DNA of 64,000 nucleotides, taken from NCBI RefSeq assembly GCF_020400605.1, contig NZ_JAINRD010000015.1:140332-204331 (forward strand), read 5' to 3'. Position numbers and translations under genes: made by a program. Below are positions 25,298 through 34,501 of this stretch, piece after piece. The notes beneath the pieces were generated by a model. The model worked only from the letters and a program-made list of their open reading frames with translations, did not search any database and was not told the origin of the DNA. How positions within the stretch are numbered: the first letter of the stretch is position 1; every line of letters begins with the position of its first letter. The stretch is from Streptomyces aculeolatus (GTDB lineage Bacteria; Actinomycetota; Actinomycetes; Streptomycetales; Streptomycetaceae).

Positions 25298-26218
25298 TCA
25301 GGTGCCCTTGCGGAGGACCCGGGTGACGGCTTCGCCCGCGGGGCGGGTGAGGGGGCCCGGGCTGGGCAGGCCGACCGCGGTGGCCAGTTTGCGGCCGTAG
25401 AGGTCGACGCCGGCCTCGACGAGTTCGGCGAGTGCGTCCGTAGCCGCGCGGCCGCGGCGCCATCCGGCGAGGAACGTCGCCGCGGCGATCAGCGCGGCCG
25501 GCCACCACCACGCGGCGAGCACGCCGTAGGGGACGCTCCAGGCCAGCAGGCGCAGCGCCGCGTCGTACGACTCCCGTGCGCTCCGGAGCTCGGTGCGTGC
25601 CGCGTCGGGGAGGATCAGCCACAGGCGGGACCAGGCGGAGTCCAGGTCGAGGCCGTAGGTGGCGAGCACCCGCTCGTCGACCGCGTGGACGCGGTCGCCC
25701 GCCCAGGTGGGGCGGGTGGGCTCGACCAGGGCGATCCGGTTGCGGGCGGCGTTGAGTTCTTCGATACGGGCACGGGCGGCAGCGGTGAGGCGGCCCCCGG
25801 GTGCGGCCGGTGCCGCGGCCGCCTCCTCCACCGCCCGCTGGAATGCCGCTTCGGCCGCCGTCCACCTGCCGTGGCGCCGCGCGGTGCGGCGGCGGGTGAG
25901 GGCGGAGGCGGGGCGGGGCCAGGAGCCGGTCCACCAGTCCTCCACGACGGTCGCGAACGCCTGCACCGCCAGGGCCGTCCCGGCGGAGGCGAGCAGTACC
26001 GCCGTCGCGGCCAGCGCCACGCCGCCCGCCGAGCGTGCGGCGGAGCTGGCGGCCAGGGTGTCCACCCGCTCGGCGGCGGCGGTGACGTCGTACCAGTCGG
26101 CGTGGCCCAGCAGCGCGCCCAGGGCGACCGTGCCGAGGAAGAGCAGGCCCGCGGGTACGAGCTGGCCGGCCCAGCGGGACGCCAGGTTCCTGCCGAGTTC
26201 GGTGAGGAAGGCGTTCAT
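25298..26218 (-). CDS. membrane protein of putative conflict-type locus
   Basis: The product is 306 residues from the ATG at 26218 (MNAFLTELGRNLASRWAGQL). Hydrophobic segments lie at about residues 18-40, 65-95 and 220-250, separated by a long Arg/Ala-rich cytoplasmic stretch. The gene overlaps the upstream small gene by four bases. Similar membrane proteins beginning MNxFLxELGxRLAxRW are, as I recall, found near CHAT or trypsin-type genes in streptomycetes; that association is memory-based. Divergent from the Sel1/CHAT operon. No enzymatic motif visible. Confidence 0.75.
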   Translation of the reverse strand: MNAFLTELGRNLASRWAGQLVPAGLLFLGTVALGALLGHADWYDVTAAAERVDTLAASSAARSAGGVALAATAVLLASAGTALAVQAFATVVEDWWTGSWPRPASALTRRRTARRHGRWTAAEAAFQRAVEEAAAAPAAPGGRLTAAARARIEELNAARNRIALVEPTRPTWAGDRVHAVDERVLATYGLDLDSAWSRLWLILPDAARTELRSARESYDAALRLLAWSVPYGVLAAWWWPAALIAAATFLAGWRRGRAATDALAELVEAGVDLYGRKLATAVGLPSPGPLTRPAGEAVTRVLRKGT

Positions 26219-26622
26219 GACAGCGTGCGCCCGCGCAGGGGTTCGCCGTAGAGCCGGCAGGTGCGCGCCTCGGGGGCCTGGTTGCGGGCGGAGACCGTAC
26301 GGGCGCAGAGGCCGCGCGGGCAGACCAGGACGTCCAGCACGGGGTGGCCGTCGAGCGGCGGGAGTCCGCCGATGCCCGCGCCCCGGGTGGCGGCGCCGAG
26401 CCCGCCCGCCACGCCGCTGCGCCGCAGCAGCTCGTTCAGCGCGCCGAGCGCCGCGAGGGTGCGCTGCTCGCGCGTCGCGTCGTGGCCCTGCCGCAGCTCC
26501 GCGACGATCCGGTCGAACTCCGCCTCCCCGCCGGCCGCGACCGCCGTACGCAACGTGTCCAGCAGGCCGCACACGCGGGCCAGGGTGTGCATGACGGTGT
26601 CGTCGGGTCGGGCGTCCGCCAT
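26215..26622 (-). CDS. small helical protein with C-terminal Cys motif
   Basis: The product is 135 residues from the ATG at 26622, preceded by GGGGAGG. The N-terminal 70 residues are helical (DDTVMHTLARVCGLLDTLRT; EFDRIVAELRQGHDATREQR). The C-terminal part has VCPRGLCARTVSAR and then RTCRLYGEPLRGRTL, so CxxxxC plus one more Cys could bind metal. It overlaps the downstream membrane gene (ATGA), so the pair is cotranscribed and probably functions together. The gene is divergent from the Sel1-CHAT operon across about 200 bp, which suggests one four-gene locus. Family not recognised. Confidence 0.72.
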   Translation of the reverse strand: MADARPDDTVMHTLARVCGLLDTLRTAVAAGGEAEFDRIVAELRQGHDATREQRTLAALGALNELLRRSGVAGGLGAATRGAGIGGLPPLDGHPVLDVLVCPRGLCARTVSARNQAPEARTCRLYGEPLRGRTLS

Positions 26623-26823
26623 GCCGGGTACCTCCCCATCGCCGTCCGCCGCTCGCGCCGCCGTCACTCGCGCCGGCGCTCACCCGGCGCTGTCAGGATG
26701 ACACGGGCATGGCACCCGGATGAGGCATTCGGTCTGGTTTTGTTCTCGCCCGCTCTGTCGCCCCGTGCCAGACTTGTCGGAACTGCGCACGTGCTCAACT
26801 CGACTACCTGAGGAGCCGGTTGC

Positions 26824-27231
26824 ATGTTTCGGCGAAGGCGCAGACAGAAGCAGGCCGAGGCCGCCGCCGCGGCTGCCGGTGACGCCACGGGCGGGAGCGT
26901 ACGGTTCTCGACCCTGCCCTCGGAGACGGCGGCACGCCAGGAAGCCGCCACCGGCGACCCGGTCGCGATGAACCGGCTGGGCATCATCCTGAAGACGAAC
27001 GGCCGGCCGGACGAGGCGGCCGAATGGTTCCGCAGGGCGGGCGAGGCGGGCAACAACGACGCCATGGCCAACCTCGCCACGTACCTGATGGGCCAGGGCC
27101 GCAACGAGGAAGCGGCGCAGTGGTTCGAGCGCGCGGGCGGCCCGCTGGGCGCGGCACTCGCGGCCAGGCTGCGCGGGCAGCCCGACGGCGACACCGGGCC
27201 ACCGGGCGCCCCCGGAAACCGGGCCGGGTGA
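26824..27231 (+). CDS. Sel1-like/TPR repeat protein
   Basis: The 135-residue protein has a basic N-terminus (MFRRRRRQKQAE) followed by two to three Sel1-like units: AATGDPVAMNRLGIILKTNG, RPDEAAEWFRRAGEAGNNDA, and then MANLATYLMGQGRNEEAAQW. GAGG lies upstream in the leader near 26812. The next gene starts seven bases after the stop, so the two are cotranscribed. Sel1/TPR units are protein-interaction scaffolds; a role as adaptor for the following CHAT protein is inferred from position. Confidence 0.85.
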   Translation: MFRRRRRQKQAEAAAAAAGDATGGSVRFSTLPSETAARQEAATGDPVAMNRLGIILKTNGRPDEAAEWFRRAGEAGNNDAMANLATYLMGQGRNEEAAQWFERAGGPLGAALAARLRGQPDGDTGPPGAPGNRAG

Positions 27232-27237
27232 GCGGAC

Positions 27238-30176
27238 TTGTTCGACGGCTGGGGCACCCCCGGCTATCAACTGCTGGTCACCGCCTGCCAGCAGGGCAGC
27301 GACCACCACTCGGAGTACGAGCGCACCGGACGCCTTCCGTCGCTGGAGCGCGCCATCGGCCTCTTCGAGTCCGTCCTCGCCACCGCGCACCACATCGACA
27401 TCAGAGCCGCCGCGTCGAACGGCCTGGGCACGGCGCTGTGGTCACGGTACGAACGGTCCGGCCGGCCCGCCGACCTGGACGCGGCCGTCGACCTGTTCCG
27501 CAGCGCCATCGGGCTGTTCCCGCACGAGCGCGCCGCGATGCTCCCCGCCTTCCACGCCAACCTCTGCGGCGTCCTGCAACTGCGCTGGCTCCGCACCCGG
27601 TCCGAGGACGACCTCACCGGCGCGCTCACCGCGGCCCGCGCCTCGCTCGCCGCCACGTCCGACGGTGACCCCCTGCGGGCCAGCCGGCTCAACAACCTCG
27701 GCAACGTGCTGCTGAGCGTCCACGGCCAGCGCCACGACTCCGCCGCGCTCACCGAGGCGGTGGACGTGCTGCGGCGCGCGGTCGGCTGTGCTGCTCCCGG
27801 TACGGACATCCACACCTGGGTCCGCTCCAATCTGGCCGAGACGCTGTGCCACCGGTGCGCCACCGAGGACTACCGGGACGTCGAACTGCTCCACGAAGCC
27901 GACCGGCTGGCGCGCGAGGTCCTGCACACCACGCCGCGCGGCCACCCGCTGACCCCCCGATTCCGGTCGAACCTCGCCCTCGTCCTGCTGCACCGCTTCC
28001 GGGCCGAGGGCCACTGGCAGGGACTCGCGGAGGCGGCCACACTGTCCCGGCGCGCCCTCGCGGCGACCCCGAAGGGGCACCCCAACGCCGCGGAGCGGCG
28101 CACCACGCTGGCGGAGATCGATCGCGCGGCCGTCCTGCAGCGCCTCGGCGTGGACGCGACGGCGCTCTCCCGGCCCGGGGCCCTCGACGCGCTCTTCGGC
28201 GGTGACGCCGAGGACCCGGTCGGTGGCGGACGCACGGGACGTGGCCCGCGTGGGCCACGGCTCCGGCTGCGGTTCGCGCTGCGCGGGCTGGTACGCGTCC
28301 ACGAACGGGCCGTGCTCGCCGTACCGCAGGGTCATCGCCTCCACCCCGCCGTACTGCAACTGCTGGGCGGCGTCCACGCGCTGAAGTACGCGGTCCTCGG
28401 CGACCGGGCGGCCGGTGCCGCCGCCGCCGAGTGCTTCCGCCGCGTGGCCGTCGACCCGACGGCTCCCGTACGCGACCGGCTCCACGCGGCGCGCCGCTGG
28501 GCGATGACCGCCCTCGACACGGCGGGCGACACCGCGGGCGACGCCGCGGGCGACACGGCGGGCGACGCCGCCGGCCTGGAGCCGTTCGCCCTCGCGGTCG
28601 CCCTGCTGCCGCGCGCGGCGTCGCAGCAGATCAGCCGCGCCCAGCGCGAACGCCACCTGGCCGAGGCCTCGGGGCTCGCCTGCGACGCGGCCGCCTCCGC
28701 CGTACGACTCGGCCGGCCCGAACGCGCCTTGCAGCTTCTGGAGCAGGGCCGCGGCGTACTCCTCGGCCAGGCGCTGGACGCGCAGACAGAACTTTCCGGG
28801 CTCCGCGCACACCACCCCGACCTGGCCGACCGGTACGTCGAGTTGAGCACCGCGCTGGACCGCCCGCCGGGCCCCGGCTTCAGCTCCGCCCAGGCGCTGC
28901 TGACCACCGCCACCGCGCCCCTCCAGAGCGAGGACCGGTACGCGCTCGCCAAGGACCTGGAGGCGCTGCTCGACGAGGTCAGGAGCCGCCCGGGCTTCGC
29001 CGACTTCCTGAAGCCCCCGCAGGTGGAGGACTGTTGTCGGCGGGATCGGCCGAGCAGCCCGTCGTCGTGGTGAACGCCTCGCGGCTGGGCTGCCACGCAC
29101 TGCTCCTGGACGGCGGGGCCGCACGCGCCCTCCCCCTGCCGGCCCTCGAATACCCCGACCTGCTGCGCCGGGTCCGCGACTTCCACGCCGCGGTCCGTAC
29201 CGCCGGCGACCCCGAAGCGCCCCTGGCCGAGCAGCAGGCGGCGCAGGGCACGGCCCGCGCCACCCTGGGGTGGCTGTGGGAGGTGCTCGCCCTGCCGGTG
29301 CTCGACGCCCTCGGCCTGGCCCCTGCGCCCGCCGGGCCGCACCCCGCAGCGCCCGCACGGCCGGGTGCCGGGCCGCTGCCCCGGCTCTGGTGGGTGCCCA
29401 CCGGCCCGTTGACCGCGCTACCGCTGCACGCCGCGGGCCCCGCCGGCACGACGGCCGCCGACGGCGTCGACGGGGTTCTCGGCGGGGTCCTCGGCGGGGT
29501 CCTCGACTGCGTCGTGTCCTCGTACGCACCGACCGTCCGCTCCCTCATCCACGCACGGCGCCACGAGGGCACCCGGGACCCGGGCCGGACCGGCGCGGGG
29601 CCGCCCCGCCCCCTCGTCGTCGCCATGCCCAGGACCCCCGACGCGACCGACCTGCCCGGGGTGGACGAGGAGACCACCGCGCTGACCGCGCGCTTCCCCG
29701 GGAGCCGGGTGCTGACGGGACCGCGGGCGACCCGCGCCGCGGTGCTGGCGGAACTCCCCCGGCACCGCTGGGCGCACTTCGCCTGCCACGCCGTCGGCGC
29801 GGCCGACGCGGTCTCCGCCGGCCACCTCCTGCTCCACGACCACCGGACGGCCGCACTCACGGTCACGGACGTGGCCCAACTCCGGCTGCGCGACGCCCGG
29901 CTCGCCTACCTGTCCACGTGCGAGACGCACCTGGGTCCACGAGCGCTCGCCGACGAGGCGCTGCACGTGGTCGGCGCGTTCCACATGGCAGGGTTCACGC
30001 ACGTCATCGGCACCTTCTGGCGCGTCGACGACCAGATCTCCCCGGCCGTGGCCCGGCACTTCTACGCCACCGACGACACCCCGGCCCGGGCCCTCCACGC
30101 CGCGATCCGCGCCCAACGCACCCGCTACCCGGTCACGCCGACGCTGTGGGCCGCGTACCTCCACGTGGGCGCGTAA
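27238..30176 (+). pseudogene. TPR-CHAT caspase-like protease, frame disrupted
   Basis: From the TTG at 27238 a 611-codon frame encodes TPR-like helical repeats (GLGTALWSRYERSGRPADLD; SRLNNLGNVLLSVHGQRHDS) and ends at 29073 soon after FADFLKPPQ. The CHAT domain continues in the -1 frame (LLSAGSAEQPVVVVNAS to 30176) with catalytic His in HFACHAVG (29787-29789) and Cys in LSTCETHLG (29919-29921), both intact. The joined product would be about 980 residues. The frame breaks at a run of five Cs (29014-29018); one more C restores reading. This may be a real lesion, a phase-variable tract or a sequencing error. CHAT proteases are death or conflict effectors in many bacteria. Confidence 0.8.
28516..28575 (+). 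repeat. five 12-bp tandem repeats inside the TPR-CHAT gene
   Basis: Five consecutive units of the form GACACSGCGGGC encode DTAG, DTAG, DAAG, DTAG and DAAG in the linker before the last helical repeats. Being a multiple of three, copy-number change would alter linker length without breaking the frame. Confidence 0.75.
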
Positions 30177-30252
30177 CCGGAACCTGGGAAGTCGCCCCAG
30201 GACTCGACCCGGCGAATCGTCATGCGGCTGCAGTGAGTTGGCGAAGACGCGG

Positions 30253-31305
30253 CTACGGCACGCCCAACGTGCGCAGGGAATCCGTGACGACCGCCAGGTG
30301 ATGCGAGGTTGCCCAGGCACGCCAGTCGGCCGGACGGCCCGCCTTCCGGCGAAGCCTTCGTGCGCAGACGGCGAGTTGTTCATCTCCCCAGGAGACCGAC
30401 TCTCCGTGAACGGGCCAGAGGCCGGAGTGCAAAAGATCCTCACAGAGGGCGAAGAAGCCGTCGTTCCCCGGGTGGTGGTTGTGCGAGATCGACACTGCCC
30501 AGTCCTCGCCCACGGTGTAGCGAAGGTTGGGCGCCGCACGTCGTCCCGGTGCGACGCTCATCGCGGTGTGAGTAATCCCGTAGTCCCCGAAGTCAGGCGC
30601 CTGGCCGCGGAAGGCGTGGGCGACCTTCCGCCAGAGTGCGGCGTCCCACCGACGGAAAGGGTGCAGGCGCTCGCGGGGAAGTCCGCGGAGTGTCGGGGGA
30701 AATGCGCCGGACGCCACGGTCACGGAACGCCAGGACGTCCGGCTCGCCCAGCGCAGGGCGTACAGCATCCGAGGTACGGCTTCGGCCACTGCGGTGTCGC
30801 AGGAGACATGGCCCGCGTCCAAGAGCAGGTCGATCTCCTCGGCCGCCAGAGACAGACCACTCAAGGTTTCTGCTGTCAGCCGGTCGGCCAGCACCGGGTC
30901 GCCAGGCATCCAATCCAGGCAGAGGCGCATCACCGCACCGCCCCTGTGCGCGCGCTGGACATCCCGTACCTCGGCGAGCGCGCACTTCGGATCGTCCGGC
31001 CGGAAGACCGGTAACAAGGTGAGCAGCCAGGCGCCGAACGACTCACTCAGCCAGCTCAGCGGGGGACCGCGCCAGACCCCTCCCACCGGCCCGTGCCGCC
31101 AGAGTGCACCGCAGTCCACAGCGAGGTCGAGGCCTGCGGGAAGGTGTTCCCAAGCGTTCTGGCGGAACGTTTCCAGAATGTCCCGCACCTCTCTGTCCGG
31201 CACGACCTCCATGACAGGCCGCACCATCTCCTGGACCTCCGGTGCCATGTGGCCGAGTGCGGTGAACTCGCCGAGTTTGCCCTTGAATATCGGAACGTAC
31301 GCCAT
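30253..31305 (-). CDS. Beta family protein (T4 beta-like, PF14350 type)
   Basis: The product is 350 residues from the ATG at 31305 (MAYVPIFKGKLGEFTALGHM), preceded by GGGAG. YVPIFKGKLGE opens this family. MVRPVMEVVPDREV and DLAVDCGAL follow, the middle is a predicted alpha/beta barrel (ALAEVRDVQRAH; DLLLDAGHVSC), and the C-terminus has GDYGITH, LRYTVGEDWAVSISHNHHPG and a W-rich tail. The family is named after a phage T4 protein and often occurs in mobile or defence contexts; no reaction is established. No partner gene is overlapping. Confidence 0.8.
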   Translation of the reverse strand: MAYVPIFKGKLGEFTALGHMAPEVQEMVRPVMEVVPDREVRDILETFRQNAWEHLPAGLDLAVDCGALWRHGPVGGVWRGPPLSWLSESFGAWLLTLLPVFRPDDPKCALAEVRDVQRAHRGGAVMRLCLDWMPGDPVLADRLTAETLSGLSLAAEEIDLLLDAGHVSCDTAVAEAVPRMLYALRWASRTSWRSVTVASGAFPPTLRGLPRERLHPFRRWDAALWRKVAHAFRGQAPDFGDYGITHTAMSVAPGRRAAPNLRYTVGEDWAVSISHNHHPGNDGFFALCEDLLHSGLWPVHGESVSWGDEQLAVCARRLRRKAGRPADWRAWATSHHLAVVTDSLRTLGVP

Positions 31306-31595
31306 GGCAGCTCCCGAGACACCGGTGTGGCCAGCCGCCTCGGCTGCCATCTGCTTCGAGAGTGCGGGGAGCGGCCGCAGCACGACAGAACCAAAATGAG
31401 TCATTCACTCCTTTCATGGTTGATAGTGCGATGCGGGAGGAACCAGGGACGGAGGAGGTCCCCTCGCCGCGTACTCTCAGACCGGGTTGCCGGTGTGGAA
31501 AGCGGCCCGCATTGAGTAGCCGTACTCATGCCGTGCCGACGGCACCGCTGCACACTCGGGTCAAGTCCGCCGAATCCGGCTCACGGAGGCCCGCT

Positions 31596-31928
31596 GTGGA
31601 TACCGCTCCGTCCTTGCACCCCCTCGCGACCGCGAGGCGGGGCAAGCCGTCCACCGCGGAGCGGGTGGTCCTGGTGGCCACCGTGGTGTTCCTGGACATG
31701 GTCGTCATCGCCTGGATGCTGTTCACCATCAGCTGGTCGAAGCCGTGGCTGCCCGGATCCACCGACATGTCGGAGTCGGCGCGGGTCGACGCCGCCCAGG
31801 TCGGAGCGGGCATCATCGCGTTCTGGGTGCTGACGCTCGGCTTCGGCCGACGCTGGGGCCTGCTCACCTTCCAGGTGCTGTTCCTGGGGGCGGCGACGCT
31901 GGTGTTCTGGCTGAGCGACTTCCCATAA
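31596..31928 (+). CDS. small two- or three-helix membrane protein
   Basis: The product is 110 residues from the GTG at 31596 with GGAGG upstream. Hydrophobic segments are ERVVLVATVVFLDMVVIAWM (about 22-41), VGAGIIAFWVLTLGF (about 69-83) and LLTFQVLFLGAATLVFWL (about 89-106). No catalytic motif is visible. It resembles the many short hypothetical membrane proteins of streptomycetes. Confidence 0.7.
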   Translation: MDTAPSLHPLATARRGKPSTAERVVLVATVVFLDMVVIAWMLFTISWSKPWLPGSTDMSESARVDAAQVGAGIIAFWVLTLGFGRRWGLLTFQVLFLGAATLVFWLSDFP

Positions 31929-32025
31929 CCCCCACCGAATCCCCCGCCGAAACCCCACACCCGGCCCCCGCCACCCCGCACGTAGTCTTCTTCGGCAACA
32001 GATGGGCCGACCGTGGCGGGAGCGC

Positions 32026-32496
32026 ATGCGATACGTCGTTGTGGAGCAGAGGGACCGAGGGGTCTTCTGGCACGACCCGAGCGCCTACCTTGCGGCTCTG
32101 CCGCACATCGCAGAGGACCTTCCTGCCGGCGCGCGAGCCCACGCCTCCGATCCCGGTCACTACGACTTCTACGCCGAGCGCTGCGTGAAGGACCTCAAGC
32201 TGACTGCCCTTCCGCCGACATCACCCACGCCGTCCGCGTTCGATCTGCGCTTGCTGTGCTGCCGGGGTGAAGACGAGCACGGCCTCACGTTGCGCTACTC
32301 GGGCGTGACCGAGGCGAGCGTGGCCGCGGACGACGGCGGACCGTTCGAGCTGACGGACTTCAACAGCCTCCGGCTCGACGAGGTCCTCCCCCACGAGCAG
32401 GGATGCAGTCACGAACTGCGGTTCACTCTGGGCACTCTCCATATCGTCTGCGCCGACTTCGAAGCGATCTGGGATCCTGCCCCGCTGCCGCGCTGA
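32026..32496 (+). CDS. hypothetical protein
   Basis: The product is 156 residues from the ATG at 32026 (MRYVVVEQRDRGVFWHDPSA), with GCGGGAG upstream. It is a soluble alpha/beta protein: DRGVFWHDPSAYLAALPHIA, then DPGHYDFYAERCVKDLKL, then a beta-rich C-terminal half (LTLRYSGVTEASVAADDGG; LRFTLGTLHIVCADFEAIW). The pattern recalls small immunity-like proteins in size and composition only. No partner toxin is adjacent. Function unknown. Confidence 0.72.
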   Translation: MRYVVVEQRDRGVFWHDPSAYLAALPHIAEDLPAGARAHASDPGHYDFYAERCVKDLKLTALPPTSPTPSAFDLRLLCCRGEDEHGLTLRYSGVTEASVAADDGGPFELTDFNSLRLDEVLPHEQGCSHELRFTLGTLHIVCADFEAIWDPAPLPR

Positions 32497-32601
32497 CGGT
32501 GCACCCTGTCGCGTGAACCGGGGCGGCGGAGGCGGCGGGTCTCGGGGCGGTCGGCCTAATGTGAGGTCGTCCGTCTGCTCACCGCTCTCCGCGGAGGCGT
32601 C

Positions 32602-33027
32602 ATGTCGTTCCGCAAGACCCTGGCACGCCGGTTCCTGGAGGAGACGGAGGACCGGGACCGCGTGGCCGCCTACGACGAGTTGTGCACCGGGGACTATCTG
32701 GAACACGACCCGGCCATGCCGCAGGACCCGGTTGGCCGCGACGAAGCCCGGCGGGTCTACCGGGAGTTGCTCGCGGCCTTCGAGCTCCGGCACACCGCGG
32801 ACAGTCTGATCGCCGAAGGTGATCTGGTCGCCGCCCGGTTCACGGTCCGCGGGCGCCACGTCGGCGAGTACCGGGGCTTTCCGCCCAGTGGCAGGACCTT
32901 CGAGGTGACCGGCCAGGTCACGTTCCGGTTCCGCGAGCGGATGATCACCGAGACGTGGCTCAACTGGGACGCGCAGGGAATGCTGGAACAGCTCCGGCCC
33001 TCCTCGGGTGCGCCCGGGGCCGGGTAG
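32602..33027 (+). CDS. SnoaL-like ester cyclase family protein
   Basis: The 141-residue protein has the SnoaL/NTF2-like fold: FLEETEDRDRVAAYDELCTG, DYLEHDPAM, GRDEARRVYRELLAAF, then the strand segments GDLVAARFTVRGRHVGEY, GFPPSGRTFEVTGQVTFR and ERMITETWLNWDAQGML. The His/Asp of YLEHDP and the last-strand Trp-Asp are at the positions typical of the ester cyclase subgroup. Such proteins range from polyketide cyclases to uncharacterised small-molecule enzymes. No biosynthetic cluster is adjacent. Confidence 0.85.
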   Translation: MSFRKTLARRFLEETEDRDRVAAYDELCTGDYLEHDPAMPQDPVGRDEARRVYRELLAAFELRHTADSLIAEGDLVAARFTVRGRHVGEYRGFPPSGRTFEVTGQVTFRFRERMITETWLNWDAQGMLEQLRPSSGAPGAG

Positions 33028-33033
33028 CCCGAC

Positions 33034-33341
33034 CAGTCGTCGGCCGTGCGGCGGCCATCCGCTCACACGGGCCGGCCGGTGCCGTGCTCGCCCGCAGCAC
33101 GGCCGAGGGCACGCCGGACTTCCGGGTGCTCGAAGTGGAGGTGGGCGGGCGGCTCGCCCTCGACCGCATCACCGTCCGCGGCGGGTCCCTGGGCAGCGGC
33201 GCCGGCCTGTTCAACAATTACGGCACCCTCACCCTCAACCACAGCACCGTCGAGTCGAACCACGCCCGGGAGTTCGGCGGCGGTATCGCCACCAACGGCG
33301 ATGCGGGTTCCCCCGCCCCGGTCCCCGGCTGCGTCGGCTGA
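33034..33341 (+). pseudogene. parallel beta-helix repeat fragment
   Basis: The frame around 33085-33341 encodes VGGRLALDRITVRGG, then GAGLFNNYGTLTLNHSTVES and NHAREFGGGIATNG. This is the repeat pattern of right-handed beta-helix surface or secreted proteins (LTLxxSTVxxNxAxxxGGGIxNxG). Only about three turns remain, there is no start or signal peptide, and the frame ends at a stop five bases before the 3' end of the leftward secreted-protein gene. Read as a truncated gene. Confidence 0.5.
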
Positions 33342-33345
33342 CCGG

Positions 33346-34272
33346 TCAGGATTCGCAGAGTGGCATGGCGCGTACGTATCCGCCGGCGTTCTCGTCGTCC
33401 GTGCCCAGGAAGGCGTCGGCCGAGCCGGGCCGGCACTCCACGGCCTCGATCTTGTAGCCCGGGAACGTACCGAGGACCCGCGGGGACGGTGCGAGCGTGA
33501 TGCGTACGCGGCCGTTCTGCGCCACCGTCACCCGGCCCGCGTCGCTCACCGCGGAGTCGAACGGGCCGTCGTCTCCCGCGTCCGACGCCGAACCCGCGAG
33601 GATCCGCCCGGAGGCGGTCACCGAGATGTCGGAGATGTGCCGGGTGCCGTCGTCGACCGGATACGTCGACCGGTAGGGCCGGTGCGTCACCGCGCCGAAC
33701 TGCGGCTGCCCCCACGGGGCGAACGTCAGGGGCGCCGCGTACAGCGTGGCCGGGCGCTCCGGGCCGGCGCCGCGGTCCGCCCACAGGGCCGCGAGCCGCC
33801 CGTGCTGCTCGACGAGCGCGAAGCTCTCGAAGTCGTCGCCCTCGCCGATGGCCGGCAGCGGCGCGTAGTCGACGACCGTGGCGGTGGCGGCGGCGACCGT
33901 CAGGCGGTAGACGATGCCGCGGCTGGCGAGCGCCAGGTACTCCCCCGGCGCGCCGGGGACGGCCTCGATGGCCTCCAGGTCGACGGGCTCCGGCCCGTCC
34001 CAGGTCATCGGGGTGGCCGTGGCGGACCCCTCCCCCTGGGTGATCCGCGACAGGCGGCGCTGCCCGGGCCCCTTGTTGTCGTGCACCACCAGGACCCCGG
34101 CCTCGGCTCCGGTCGCCGTGCCGGCCTCGTACGCGGCGCCGCTGACTCCGCTGCGGGCGTCGCCCCCGACCTGCTGCCACACCTCGTCCGCACCGGCGGG
34201 CGCGGTGCCGGCCACCGCCAGGAGTGCGGCCGCCGCGGCGAGCCAGGCCGTGCACTGCGTGGGGAGTTTCAC
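33346..34272 (-). CDS. secreted beta-propeller-like protein
   Basis: The 308-residue product has a Sec signal peptide (TAWLAAAAALLAVAGTAPA, cleavage near AGADE). The mature protein is repetitive beta-sheet: AGVLVVHDNKGPGQRRLSRI, VDLEAIEAVPGAPGEYLALA, GDDFESFALVEQHGRLAALW, RHISDISVTASGRILAGSAS and GYKIEAVECRPGSADAFLGT. The DLEAI, SFAL, ISDI and IEAV spacing suggests blades of a phytase/SdiA-regulated-type propeller; this is inference from pattern. No cysteine lattice or anchor. Probably extracellular; enzymatic role unproven. Confidence 0.7.
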   Translation of the reverse strand: MKLPTQCTAWLAAAAALLAVAGTAPAGADEVWQQVGGDARSGVSGAAYEAGTATGAEAGVLVVHDNKGPGQRRLSRITQGEGSATATPMTWDGPEPVDLEAIEAVPGAPGEYLALASRGIVYRLTVAAATATVVDYAPLPAIGEGDDFESFALVEQHGRLAALWADRGAGPERPATLYAAPLTFAPWGQPQFGAVTHRPYRSTYPVDDGTRHISDISVTASGRILAGSASDAGDDGPFDSAVSDAGRVTVAQNGRVRITLAPSPRVLGTFPGYKIEAVECRPGSADAFLGTDDENAGGYVRAMPLCES

Positions 34273-34405
34273 CGGGGGGACTCGCTCTCTCTTGCCGACG
34301 GGGCGCGGGACTCACGCCAGGGCGGCAGGTTATTGATCACGGCGAGCGGGGCCGGCGGCGGTTACCCCGATTGCCGGAGCGCGCGGGCGGGCGCACCGAA
34401 GCACA

Positions 34406-34431
34406 ACCCCCGGGTCCGTGGACCCGGGGGT
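34406..34431 (-). terminator. terminator downstream of terD
   Basis: ACCCCCGGGTCC pairs perfectly with GGACCCGGGGGT across a minimal loop. Read leftward it is followed by TTGTGC. It lies 71 bp beyond the terD stop and separates it from the secreted-protein gene. Confidence 0.8.
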
Positions 34432-34501
34432 GGGGGTGCCGGTACGGCGTTCGCCCAGGGGGCGGCGTCCTGGACGTTCGCTCCTCGGGGCTGCCGACCG
34501 G

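Noticed and set aside
29007..29040. Programmed -1 frameshift joining TPR and CHAT
   Set aside because: The direction is right but no canonical slippery heptamer or clear stimulatory hairpin is present; a C-tract length change is simpler.
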